Shown here: positions 1-7,792 of the stretch, piece after piece
How the letters are laid out: each line of letters begins with the position of its first letter
Numbering within the stretch: position 1 is the stretch's first letter
Origin: Cyanobacteriota bacterium
GTDB taxonomy: Bacteria > Acidobacteriota > Vicinamibacteria > Vicinamibacterales > UBA2999
Assembly (NCBI GenBank): GCA_019752015.1
Contig: JAIEMQ010000013.1
Location: 124,001 to 188,000, forward strand
Length of the DNA: 64,000 bases
Reading direction: 5' to 3'
The notes under the pieces: model-generated
What the model was told of the DNA's origin: nothing
The model's database searches: none
What the model saw: only the letters and a program-made list of their open reading frames with translations
Program-made: the position numbers and the translations under genes

Positions 1-755
1 CGAACAACGACGGCGAGGGCTTCTTCGGTCCGCCGCCGGCGCGCGTCGGCGTCAAGAAGGGCATGAACCGCTTCACGTGGGACATGCGCTACGAAGGCGC
101 GACCGTGTTCCCCGGCATGATCATGTGGGCCGCCAACCCGGCGCGTGGACCATTGGCGCCGCCGGCCGACATCACGGTGCGAGTCACCGCGGCCGGCGAG
201 ACCAGGACGCAGGGTTTCACGATCGGCATCGACAAGCGTCTGCAGGGACAGGTGACCGCGGCCGATCTGCTCGAGCAGTTCAAGCTCGCCACCGACATCC
301 GCAACAAGGTGACGGAAGCCAATGCGGCGGTTATCCAGATTCGCTCGATCCGCGATCAGGTCAACAAGGCGCTCGAGAAGGTGCCCGAGCGCAAAAAGAA
401 GGAAGTGCAGGCGATCGCCGACGGCCTACTGAAGCCGATCGCGGTCGTTGAGGAGGAGGTCTACAACACCAAGCTCCGAAGCGGACAGGACCCGCTGAAC
501 TTCCCGATCCGCTTGAACAACAAGATCGCCGCGCTGCAGGGCGTGGTCGAAAGCTCCGACAACAAGCCGACCGATCAGACCTACGTGGTGTTCAAGGAGC
601 TGTCGGCGAAGCTCGATGCGCAGATCCAGAAACTGCAGCAGTCGCTGAAGACCGAATTGCCGCGATTGAATGCGGCACTGAAGCGCGAGAAGGCGGGCGA
701 GATCGATCCGAACAAGAAGCCGGATCCTCCTGCGGCGACCGCCAAACCGCAATAG
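1..755 (+). CDS. C-terminal part of a VPS10/sortilin-like BNR-repeat protein (partial)
   Basis: The frame is open from the left edge (codons start at base 3) to a TAG at 753-755, so only the last 250 or so residues are visible. It starts with a beta-rich segment containing FTWDMRYEGATVFPGM, followed by a charged helical region (roughly residues 80-220) and a Pro/Ala/Lys-rich tail. This arrangement is typical of the C-terminus of large secreted proteins annotated as glycosyl hydrolase or WD40/YVTN/BNR-like repeat proteins of the VPS10 type, which are abundant in Acidobacteriota. The propeller itself lies outside the window, so the substrate and any enzymatic role cannot be judged. The stop faces a convergent gene cluster on the minus strand. 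Confidence 0.7.
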   Translation, partial: NNDGEGFFGPPPARVGVKKGMNRFTWDMRYEGATVFPGMIMWAANPARGPLAPPADITVRVTAAGETRTQGFTIGIDKRLQGQVTAADLLEQFKLATDIRNKVTEANAAVIQIRSIRDQVNKALEKVPERKKKEVQAIADGLLKPIAVVEEEVYNTKLRSGQDPLNFPIRLNNKIAALQGVVESSDNKPTDQTYVVFKELSAKLDAQIQKLQQSLKTELPRLNAALKREKAGEIDPNKKPDPPAATAKPQ

Positions 756-758
756 CGA

Positions 759-881
759 TCAGAGGAAATCGAGGTCATTGCGCTTGCGCGATGGCCTCCA
801 TCCCGGCGGCGCCGGCCTGGTCACGATTCCCGCAATCAGCCGGATCAGCCTCAGGCAGATTCGCTGAATCGTGCTCGCCAT
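759..881 (-). CDS. Possible 40-residue basic protein overlapping the end of the carbamoyltransferase gene
   Basis: An ATG at 881 opens a 40-codon frame that overlaps the last 31 bases of the carbamoyltransferase gene in another frame. It ends with TGA at 759-761, four bases from the stop of the convergent gene. The product would be basic, with a short hydrophobic stretch (IRLIAGIV) followed by a Pro/Arg-rich tail. It fills the gap between the two convergent genes neatly and has high third-position G+C, but it is short and I recognise no family. Small membrane proteins often follow NodU-type carbamoyltransferases; that is the only contextual support. Confidence 0.3.
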   Translation of the reverse strand: MASTIQRICLRLIRLIAGIVTRPAPPGWRPSRKRNDLDFL

Positions 882-2614
882 GCCAGTTTGTCCTCGAGCG
901 TGGTGTCGTGTGGATTGCGGAAGATGCGGTCCTCGATCACGAGGTCATCGATCAGCGTGTGACGAAAGCACTGCCAGGCATCTGTCGCGGTGCGCACAAT
1001 CGGCTCGCCGCTGACGTTGAAACTGGTGTTGATCAGCAGCGGCACACCGGTGATGTGCTTGAACTCAATCAGCAAGCGATGCAGGTCCGGATGGCGCTCG
1101 CGCCTGACGGTCTGCAGGCGCGATGAGTAATCGACGTGAACGACGCTGGAGAATGCGCAGCGTCGCTGGGCGGGGCGGTCGCGCATGGTTGCGGCGGGCC
1201 CGGTCGGGTAGCGGTGCTGCGGTTTCAGCAACGCCGTGCTCTGCATGTAGTCCGACGGTTCGGTCGAATCGAACCATTCGCCGCACTCCTCGGCCAGAAT
1301 CGCCGGCGCAAACGGGCGAAACGATTCGCGGAACTTGATCTTTTCGTTGAGCGTCGACTGCATGCCGTCCACGCGCGCGTCGGCAAGAATCGATCGGGCG
1401 CCGAGCGCCCGCGCGCCCAGCTCCATTCGGCCGCGGACCCAGCCGACAATGTTACCGTCGGCCAGCAAACGCGCTGTGGCAGTAAAGACGTCACCCGCAT
1501 ACGACACTTCGTGCGTGAACGCCTCGGGCGGCACCGCGCCGGGCAATGAGCCAAGGAATATGCCGGCGACGTCGACCTTGCGGTTCGCTGCGGCCGCCGC
1601 CTTCTGCTGATGCAGCAGAGCGCCGCCGAGCCCGGTTCCCATGTCGCCCGCTGCCGGCGCCGTGAACACGTCGTCGAACACGCCGAGCCGGCGCAGCTTC
1701 CCGGCGGCCACGCAATTCTGCGCGCACCCTCCGCAGAACAGCAGATATCGCTCGCCGGTCACGCGCTTCGCGAACGACGCCATCCGGAAGAGCTGCTCTT
1801 CGAACAGCGCCTGCACGGATGCGGCAATGTCAGCGTGATCGCCGGTGATCGCACCGCCCTTTAACCTGACCGGCAATCCGAGATGCGTCGCCAACGATTT
1901 CAGAATGTCCGGCCAGGCGAGCGACGGCCGCGAGTTGAAGCGAAGCGCGCCATCGCTATCGGAGCTGGCGAACGATTGCAATCGATCGAGGAAGACCGGG
2001 TTGCCGTATGGGGCAAGTCCCATCACCTTGTATTCGGAGCCGCCGGAGAATCCGAGGAAATCCGTGATCAATGCGTACAGGAACCCCAGCCCATACAGAT
2101 AGGGCAGCTCGTATAGGATTTGCGTCTGTCGGCCGTCCGCGATTCCGATCGTCGCGTTGACATCGTCGCCGGCGCCATCCACACACAAGAAGGCCGCGCG
2201 TTCGAAAGGTGAAGTCGCACACGCCATCGCGGCGTGCGCCAGGTGATGCCAGGCGTACCGGATCGTCGCTCGCGGCATCAAGGCGCTCGCTGCGGTGACG
2301 TTTGCGAAACTCCCCGGAGGGACCATCCGTCCGAACTGCCAGGTCAGCCAGTTGGACGGCCGCTCGGACTGACTGGACAACCATTCCTGCAGCGGCTTGT
2401 CCGCGATGACGCACACGTCGACGTCGGACGGTGACAGTTCCGCGAAGGCCAGACAATCGCGAATCGCCCGCTCAGGAAATGCGTCGTCGTACTTTTTCCG
2501 GGTGTAGCGCTCTTCCTGGCTGGCGGCAATGAGCCGGCCGTCAACGAGCAGCGCCGCATTGGCGTCGTGCCCCAGCGTGCCGCCCACACCGATGACGACG
2601 CGGCCGATGGTCAC
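851..2614 (-). CDS. NodU/CmcH-family carbamoyltransferase
   Basis: This 587-residue protein transfers a carbamoyl group from carbamoyl phosphate (through carbamoyl-AMP) to a hydroxyl of a sugar, polyketide or other small acceptor. The N-terminal Kae1-like ATPase domain is visible (GHDANAALLVDG near the start, the metal-binding HHLAHAA near residue 115, then CVDGAGDD). The C-terminal domain has the family signature GRMELGARALGARSIL. The start is a GTG at 2614 overlapping the stop of the upstream permease gene (GTGA), which suggests translational coupling. The acceptor cannot be inferred because no biosynthetic cluster surrounds it. The family assignment is firm, the physiological role open. 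Confidence 0.88.
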   Translation of the reverse strand: MTIGRVVIGVGGTLGHDANAALLVDGRLIAASQEERYTRKKYDDAFPERAIRDCLAFAELSPSDVDVCVIADKPLQEWLSSQSERPSNWLTWQFGRMVPPGSFANVTAASALMPRATIRYAWHHLAHAAMACATSPFERAAFLCVDGAGDDVNATIGIADGRQTQILYELPYLYGLGFLYALITDFLGFSGGSEYKVMGLAPYGNPVFLDRLQSFASSDSDGALRFNSRPSLAWPDILKSLATHLGLPVRLKGGAITGDHADIAASVQALFEEQLFRMASFAKRVTGERYLLFCGGCAQNCVAAGKLRRLGVFDDVFTAPAAGDMGTGLGGALLHQQKAAAAANRKVDVAGIFLGSLPGAVPPEAFTHEVSYAGDVFTATARLLADGNIVGWVRGRMELGARALGARSILADARVDGMQSTLNEKIKFRESFRPFAPAILAEECGEWFDSTEPSDYMQSTALLKPQHRYPTGPAATMRDRPAQRRCAFSSVVHVDYSSRLQTVRRERHPDLHRLLIEFKHITGVPLLINTSFNVSGEPIVRTATDAWQCFRHTLIDDLVIEDRIFRNPHDTTLEDKLAWRARFSESA

Positions 2615-4461
2615 TCTATGAGATGGAACGGCACTGACGTGGTCACCACGCGCGGGCGAAACAGCAGCGCCGCCTTCAGCACCATCGCGCTCTGGTTGTG
2701 CAGCAAGTGATGCCACCAGTGCTTGACAACGAATTCGGGGAGCACGACGGTGATGTAGTCGCCGGGGTGCTCCTTTTCCATGCGATCGATGTAGTCGAGC
2801 AGCGGCTCCGTCATCGAGCGGAACGGTGACTGCAGCACGACCAGCTTGACGTGCGAGCCCCACACCGGCCAGTCCTTCTTCAACTGCACCAGCGAATCCG
2901 GGTTGACGTTCACGTAGACGGCGCGGACATCCTTCGCCAGCGCCGACGCGTAGCGCAGCGCCTCGATGACGGCGCGATGCACGCCGCCGATCGGCACGAT
3001 CACGATGTGACCGTGCGGCGTCGTATCGACTTCGATGCTCGCCAGTGACAGCTGCTCCGCGACGCTCTCGTAATGCGTGCGCGTCAGCTTGAAGATTGTC
3101 ACCAGGATCGGAATCAGCACGATCACGATCCAGGCGCCGTCGAGCGTCTTGGTCAGCGTGACGATGACGAGCACGACGCCGGTGAGGAGCGCGCCGAAGC
3201 CGCTGACCGCGGCGCTGACGGTCCACCCGGGCTCCTTCAACCGCATGGTGCGCATCACCATGCTGGTCTGCGACAACGTGAACGACAGGAACACGCCGAT
3301 CATGTAGAGCGGGATCAAGCGGTGCTGATCGCCGCCGAAAATGATGATCAACGCCGCGGCGCCGAGGCTCAACGCGACAATGCCGTTCGAGAAGGCGAGC
3401 TTGTCGCCGAGGTTCGCGAACTGCCGCGGCATGTAGCGATCGCGCGCCACGATCGACGCCAGCGTCGGGAAGCCGGCGAACGCGGTGTTCGCCGCCAGGA
3501 TCAGGATCAACATCGTCGCCGCCTGGACGCCGTAGTAGAACAGGTTGCGGCCGCCGAACACACCGCGCGCGAGCTGCGACACCACGGTCTCGGTCTCGCT
3601 CGGCACGATCTGATACGCGTGCGCGAGGAACGTCAGCCCCACGAACATCGTCACGCCGAGGCTGGCCATCAGGACGAGCGTGCGCGCGGCAATTTTGGCG
3701 GGCGGGTCCCTGAAGAGCGGCACGCCGTCGGCAACGGCCTCCACGCCGGTCAGCGCCGTGCAGCCATTCGCAAACGCCGTCAACAAGATGAACGCGCCGA
3801 CCGTCCCGGTCTCGAAGGTATGGAGCGGATCGACCGGCGGCACAGGCTCCACCGTTCCCGTCAACGCCCGCACGGTGCCGGTGGCGATCAGCGCCAGCAT
3901 CACCGCGAGGAACGCGTAGACCGGCACCCCGAACACGCGGACCGATTCCTTCAATCCGCGCAGGTTGCCGGTGGTGAGCACGACGAGGAAGGCGAGGCTG
4001 AGCCAGGTCTTGCCGACGTGCAGCGATGGAAATGCGGACGTCACCGCCGACACGCCGGCCGTGATGCTGACCGCGACGGTCAGCGTGTAATCGATCAGCA
4101 ACGACGCCGCCGCCGAGAGCCCGGCGATCGGGCCGAGGTTGTCGCGCGTCACGACGTAGGCGCCGCCGCCGGTCGGGAACGCGAAGATCGTCTGCCTGAA
4201 TGAGAACGCCACCGCGACCAGCAGCACCGCGATCAACATCGAGATCGGCTGCGACGAGCTCATCGCCGCAAGGCCGCCGATCATCAACACGCGCAGCACT
4301 TCTTCGGTGGCGTACGCGACCGACGAGAGCGCGTCCGACGAGAGGACGGCGAGCCCTCCGAAAAGACCGAATTTATGATGGCCAGCTTGGTACGACGCGA
4401 TCGGCCGGCCTACAACCAGCCGCTTCAGCGGGGCGAGCACACACCATGATAAACCGCCCAT
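2611..4461 (-). CDS. KimA-like APC-superfamily permease (probable potassium/proton symporter)
   Basis: A polytopic membrane protein of about 616 residues, close to the length of KimA. The N-terminal two thirds hold about 12 hydrophobic segments with an APC-type first helix (LSSDALSSVAYATEEVL) and FPTGGGAYVVTRDNLG. The last 170 or so residues form a soluble alpha/beta domain (GHIVIVPIGGVHRAVIEAL through VLPEFVVKHWWHHLLHNQ), as in KimA/YdaO high-affinity K+ importers. The first ATG (4461) has a GGAG motif abutting it with no spacer; a GTG at 4440 is an alternative start. Divergent from acyP with only 36 bases between. The gene could instead transport amino acids, but the C-terminal domain favours KimA. 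Confidence 0.8.
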   Translation of the reverse strand: MGGLSWCVLAPLKRLVVGRPIASYQAGHHKFGLFGGLAVLSSDALSSVAYATEEVLRVLMIGGLAAMSSSQPISMLIAVLLVAVAFSFRQTIFAFPTGGGAYVVTRDNLGPIAGLSAAASLLIDYTLTVAVSITAGVSAVTSAFPSLHVGKTWLSLAFLVVLTTGNLRGLKESVRVFGVPVYAFLAVMLALIATGTVRALTGTVEPVPPVDPLHTFETGTVGAFILLTAFANGCTALTGVEAVADGVPLFRDPPAKIAARTLVLMASLGVTMFVGLTFLAHAYQIVPSETETVVSQLARGVFGGRNLFYYGVQAATMLILILAANTAFAGFPTLASIVARDRYMPRQFANLGDKLAFSNGIVALSLGAAALIIIFGGDQHRLIPLYMIGVFLSFTLSQTSMVMRTMRLKEPGWTVSAAVSGFGALLTGVVLVIVTLTKTLDGAWIVIVLIPILVTIFKLTRTHYESVAEQLSLASIEVDTTPHGHIVIVPIGGVHRAVIEALRYASALAKDVRAVYVNVNPDSLVQLKKDWPVWGSHVKLVVLQSPFRSMTEPLLDYIDRMEKEHPGDYITVVLPEFVVKHWWHHLLHNQSAMVLKAALLFRPRVVTTSVPFHLIE

Positions 4462-4497
4462 CTCCAGGAAGATAGGCGGCTGAGATAGAATGTCCTG

Positions 4498-4770
4498 ATG
4501 CGCATTGCTCGAAGATTCATCGTGAGCGGGCGCGTGCAGGGCGTGGGCTTCCGGTATTTCGCGCTGGATGCGGCGCGCCGCGAGGGCGTCAACGGCTACG
4601 TCATGAATCACGACGATGGCAGCGTCGAAGCGGTCGCCGAAGGCGAGTCCGAAGCGATCGAGCGGTTCGAGCGCGCGCTGCGGCGCGGCCCGTCGCGCTC
4701 GCGCGTCGAGCAGGTGATGGTCGACGAGATCGAACCGGCGTTCGGCAACAGCGGCTTCAACATTCGGTAG
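4498..4770 (+). CDS. acyP: Acylphosphatase
   Basis: A 90-residue cytosolic enzyme that hydrolyses carboxyl-phosphate bonds. The active-site loop SGRVQGVGFRYF (catalytic Arg) and the second signature NGYVMNHDDGSVE (catalytic Asn) are both present, and the length is standard. A TAGAAT hexamer at 4486-4491 could be a -10 box giving a nearly leaderless transcript. It is followed 8 bases later by apt and probably co-transcribed with it. Confidence 0.93.
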   Translation: MRIARRFIVSGRVQGVGFRYFALDAARREGVNGYVMNHDDGSVEAVAEGESEAIERFERALRRGPSRSRVEQVMVDEIEPAFGNSGFNIR

Positions 4771-4778
4771 AGAGCGGC

Positions 4779-5294
4779 ATGGATCATCTGAAGGCAAAGA
4801 TTCGCGAGATTCCGGACTTCCCGAAGAAGGGGATTCTCTTTTACGACATCACCACGCTGCTCTGCGACGGCCAGGGATTTCAGGACACGGTCGACGCGCT
4901 GGCCGCGCCGTACATGGGCGAGGACATCGATCAGGTCATCGGCATCGAGAGCCGCGGCTTCATTCTCGGCGCCGCCGTCGCCAACGCGCTCGGTTGCGGT
5001 TTCGTGCCGGTGCGCAAGCCCGGGAAGCTCCCCGGCGCGACGCACAAAGAGGCCTACAGCCTCGAATACGGCGAGAACGCGCTCGAGATTCACCAGGACG
5101 CGTGCGCGAGCCAGAAGCGGATTCTGATCGTGGATGATGTGCTGGCGACCGGCGGCACGGCGAAGGCGACCATCGATTTGGCCCGAAAAGCCGGCGGCAA
5201 GGTGATTGGCATCGCGTTTTTGATTGAGCTGGGCTTCCTGAATGGACGCTCGAAATTGCCCGGCGAGAACGTTTACTCTGTATTGAATTACTAG
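4779..5294 (+). CDS. apt: Adenine phosphoribosyltransferase
   Basis: This 171-residue purine-salvage enzyme converts adenine and PRPP to AMP. The PRPP-binding loop ILIVDDVLATGGTAKA lies near residues 116-131, with the upstream GIESRGFILGAAVA and VRKPGKLPG elements of the Apt group. Length matches the family (about 170-180). It follows acyP closely and its stop codon directly abuts the tRNA-Arg gene, so the tRNA may be processed from a read-through transcript. Confidence 0.95.
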   Translation: MDHLKAKIREIPDFPKKGILFYDITTLLCDGQGFQDTVDALAAPYMGEDIDQVIGIESRGFILGAAVANALGCGFVPVRKPGKLPGATHKEAYSLEYGENALEIHQDACASQKRILIVDDVLATGGTAKATIDLARKAGGKVIGIAFLIELGFLNGRSKLPGENVYSVLNY

Positions 5295-5370
5295 GCGCGT
5301 GTAGCTCAGTGGATAGAGCACCCGCCTCCTAAGCGGGGGGCCGCAGGTTCAACTCCTGCCACGCGCACCA
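5295..5370 (+). tRNA. tRNA-Arg (anticodon CCT)
   Basis: A 76-nt cloverleaf. The acceptor arm GCGCGTG (5295-5301) pairs with CACGCGC (5360-5366), with discriminator A and an encoded CCA (5368-5370). The anticodon stem CCCGC/GCGGG encloses loop CTCCTAA with anticodon CCT at 5328-5330, reading AGG. The T-loop GTTCAACTC is conventional. It starts one base after the apt stop codon. Confidence 0.96.
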
Positions 5371-5430
5371 ACCTTCGCTCACGCGTGGCGGCCGTTGCGT
5401 GAGCTACGGTTGGCAGGCCAGGCGAAGGTT

Positions 5431-5461
5431 GTCCACCGTAGCGCGAAGCGCGAAGGTGGAC
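5431..5461. repeat. Palindromic REP-type element
   Basis: GTCCACC (5431-5437) pairs with GGTGGAC (5455-5461), and an inner GCGC-GAA-GCGC hairpin lies between. It occupies the short gap between the tRNA and the next gene, just upstream of the probable start at 5476. A GAA-loop hairpin is a shared design of several palindromes in this window. Confidence 0.6.
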
Positions 5462-5475
5462 CGAAACGGAAAGTT

Positions 5476-6225
5476 ATGAAGCACACAGAACGTCAGCACC
5501 TCAAGGACAACGAGCTCGCCATTGCGCTGGGACAGGCGCAGTCATGGGCGGGCAGCAACTCGAAGAACCTCACGGCGATCCTGATCGCGATCGTCGTGGT
5601 CGGCGGCGGCGTCCTCGCCTATATGGCGTACCGCAACAACGCCGACAACAACGCGCGCGCGGCGTTGGCGGCCGGCATGGTGATCGAGGAAGCGCGCGTC
5701 ATGCCGCCGGGACCGCCGCCGGGCACGACCAACGATCCCACCGCGGTCGGCGGGCAGGCGCCCGGCACCTATCCGACAGAAAAGGCCAGGCTCGAAGCGG
5801 CGCTGCCGAAGTTCCAGGCGGCCGCCGACGCTTATCCGTCGCACGACGCCGGCATCACGGCGCGGTATCACCAGGCGAAAGCGCTCGTCGCGCTCGGCCG
5901 GTTCGATGAAGCCGTCAAGGCCTATGATCAGGTGATCGCCGGCGGCTCAGGCCTGTTGCAGCGCAGCGCGCGCCTTGGCAAGGCGGAAGCGCAGTTGCGC
6001 GCCGCGCAATACGATCCGGCGATCGCAACGCTGAAGCAGATGGTCGATCAGAAGGATGCATCGTTGCCGGCTGACGCGGTGCTGATGGAGCTGGCACGCG
6101 CGTATCGTCTCGCCGGCAACACCGAGGAAGCGCGCAAGACGCTGACGCAGGTGATCGAGCAGCACGCCGATTCAGTCTACGCCACGGAAGCGAAGACTGA
6201 GATCGAAAAGCTCGGAAAAGCCTAG
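5476..6225 (+). CDS. Membrane-anchored tetratricopeptide protein (YfgM/BamD-like)
   Basis: A 249-residue protein with a short basic N-terminus, one hydrophobic helix near residues 32-50 (AILIAIVVVGGGVLAYMAY), a Pro/Gly-rich linker, and a C-terminal TPR solenoid (roughly residues 100-245) with motifs such as ALGRFDEAVKAYDQVI and YRLAGNTEEARKTLTQVI. This resembles YfgM-like ancillary proteins facing the periplasm; the exact partner is unknown. I chose the ATG at 5476 because the upstream extension is encoded by the palindromic repeat. The gene converges on the next one with overlapping stop codons at 6222-6225. Confidence 0.65.
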   Translation: MKHTERQHLKDNELAIALGQAQSWAGSNSKNLTAILIAIVVVGGGVLAYMAYRNNADNNARAALAAGMVIEEARVMPPGPPPGTTNDPTAVGGQAPGTYPTEKARLEAALPKFQAAADAYPSHDAGITARYHQAKALVALGRFDEAVKAYDQVIAGGSGLLQRSARLGKAEAQLRAAQYDPAIATLKQMVDQKDASLPADAVLMELARAYRLAGNTEEARKTLTQVIEQHADSVYATEAKTEIEKLGKA

Positions 6226-7769
6226 TGCTTGGTGACGTCGCGTAAGAAAGTGAATTCAGCCGAGGGCGTCAGCTTGACGCCCTCGATTTCCGTACGCGAC
6301 ACGGCGACGTTGGTCTTGTACCACAGGCTGATGTACGGCGCGTCTTCAGCCAGCAGCCGCTGAGCATCGCCGTAATATTTCCGGCGCTCGTCGTCAGTCG
6401 CGGCCGCCATCGCCGCATCGATCAAACGATCGACTTCAGGATTCTCGTAGTAGCCGCGATTGAATCCATTCGGCGGCATCTGCTTCGAGTGGAAGACGCG
6501 GCGCAGCATGTCCGGATCCGACACGCCGACCCATTGCAGCGTGAAGAGCTGGAAGTTGCCCTTCAGCACATCCGCGTAGAGCGTCGCGAACTCGTACGAG
6601 CGCACGTCGAGATCGATGCCGACCTGTTTCAGATCCTGTTGAATCACGGCCGCCTGCAGCCGGATGAACTCATTCGTCGATACTTTCAGCGACAGCCGCA
6701 GCCGCGGCTCCGGACCATCGCCGTCAGGATCGCGATAGCCGGCGTCTTCGAGCAGCGCGATCGCTTTCGCCGGATCGTGCGTGAACTGAAACACGGTCTC
6801 ATCGAATGCCCACGACGCCGGCGGCAGGATGCCGATCGCCGGGCGCGCCAGCCCGCGGCGCAAGTACTCGACGATCGCCTGGCGATCGATCGCATAGCCG
6901 AGCGCGTGACGCACGCGCCGATCCTTGAGCACCGGATCGCGCATGTTGATGCCGACGTAGGCGTAGTCGGTGCCGGGCGATTCGGCGATCGTCACCGACT
7001 GTTCCGCCGCCAGCTGGTGGATCACGTCCGGGGACAGATCGTTGACGACCATGTCCACGGTGCCCTTTCGGAGCTCGAGCGCGCGCATGATCTCGTCGGG
7101 CACGACTTTCAGCACGACGCCGTCGTTGGCCGGCTTGCCGCGGAAGTAGTCGGCGTTCGCGGTCAGCGTGACGTTGTCGTCGACCGCAAAGCTCACGAAC
7201 TTGTACGGCCCTGTGCCGATCGGATGATCGCGAAGGTCCGGGCCCGCGCCTTCCGGCACGACCGGCATTACCAGGTTGATTGGAAACGATCCGAAGGGCT
7301 CTTTCAGCACGAAGCGAACGGTGTAGGGGTCGACGGCTTCAACCCGGTCGAGCGATCGATACGCGCCCTTTCGCGGCGAGACGAACTTCGGATCGATAAA
7401 GCTGCCAAACGTGAAGACCACATCGTCCGCCGTCAGCTCGTGACCGTCGTGAAAGCGAACGCCTTCTCGGAGGTGAACGATATACGTCACCGGATCGGTC
7501 TGCTCCCAGCTCGATGCCAGCCCGCCAACGACGCGCAGCTTGTCATCGAGCGCCAGCAGGTAGTCGTAAATCAGCGTGTGAATGCGCTGCGATGTCTCAT
7601 CGCTGCCGATGCGCGGGTCGAGGCTGTTTGGCGAGCTGAGTACCGCGACGGTTACGACACCGTTCCTCGGTGGGGTTTGGCAGCCAACACCATACACAGA
7701 AGCACCGAAGCACAGAACCACGGAACAAACGTATTTAACAAAAGGACTTCTATGCTTCTGTGATTCCAT
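6222..7769 (-). CDS. Extracellular solute-binding protein, family 5 (oligopeptide/nickel type), probable lipoprotein
   Basis: A 515-residue periplasmic binding protein of the DppA/OppA type. Features include LSSPNSLDPRIGSDETSQRIH after the leader, LREGVRFHDGHELTADDVVFTF, HPIGTGPYKFV, and the late VRHALGYAIDRQAIV. The N-terminal leader ends in a weak lipobox with Cys at about residue 30. No permease or ATPase genes accompany it, so it may work with transporters elsewhere. Its leader is encoded inside a word-like repeat (CACAGAA repeats on the other strand), so the start at 7769 is less certain than the body. It follows mutS on the same strand after 23 bases. Confidence 0.82.
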   Translation of the reverse strand: MESQKHRSPFVKYVCSVVLCFGASVYGVGCQTPPRNGVVTVAVLSSPNSLDPRIGSDETSQRIHTLIYDYLLALDDKLRVVGGLASSWEQTDPVTYIVHLREGVRFHDGHELTADDVVFTFGSFIDPKFVSPRKGAYRSLDRVEAVDPYTVRFVLKEPFGSFPINLVMPVVPEGAGPDLRDHPIGTGPYKFVSFAVDDNVTLTANADYFRGKPANDGVVLKVVPDEIMRALELRKGTVDMVVNDLSPDVIHQLAAEQSVTIAESPGTDYAYVGINMRDPVLKDRRVRHALGYAIDRQAIVEYLRRGLARPAIGILPPASWAFDETVFQFTHDPAKAIALLEDAGYRDPDGDGPEPRLRLSLKVSTNEFIRLQAAVIQQDLKQVGIDLDVRSYEFATLYADVLKGNFQLFTLQWVGVSDPDMLRRVFHSKQMPPNGFNRGYYENPEVDRLIDAAMAAATDDERRKYYGDAQRLLAEDAPYISLWYKTNVAVSRTEIEGVKLTPSAEFTFLRDVTKH

Positions 7770-7782
7770 GATTCTGTGTATG
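7691..7782. repeat. Inverted pair of CACAGAA-type word repeats
   Basis: CATACACAGAA at 7691-7701 is repeated in perfect inverted orientation at 7772-7782. The flanking sequence on each side carries further degenerate copies (CACAGAA, CACGGAA, CATAGAA). The pair spans the first 27 or so codons of the solute-binding protein and part of the gap to mutS. Confidence 0.6.
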
Positions 7783-7792
7783 TTTGTCCACT

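Noticed and set aside
3073-4203. Long frame opposite the KimA-like gene
   Set aside because: Highly charged Arg/His/Asp-rich product without motifs; explained by codon bias of the membrane-protein gene.
4462-4497. c-di-AMP riboswitch upstream of the KimA-like gene
   Set aside because: Only 36 bases separate the gene from the divergent acyP start; there is no room for the ydaO-type aptamer unless it lies within acyP, and no such fold was seen.
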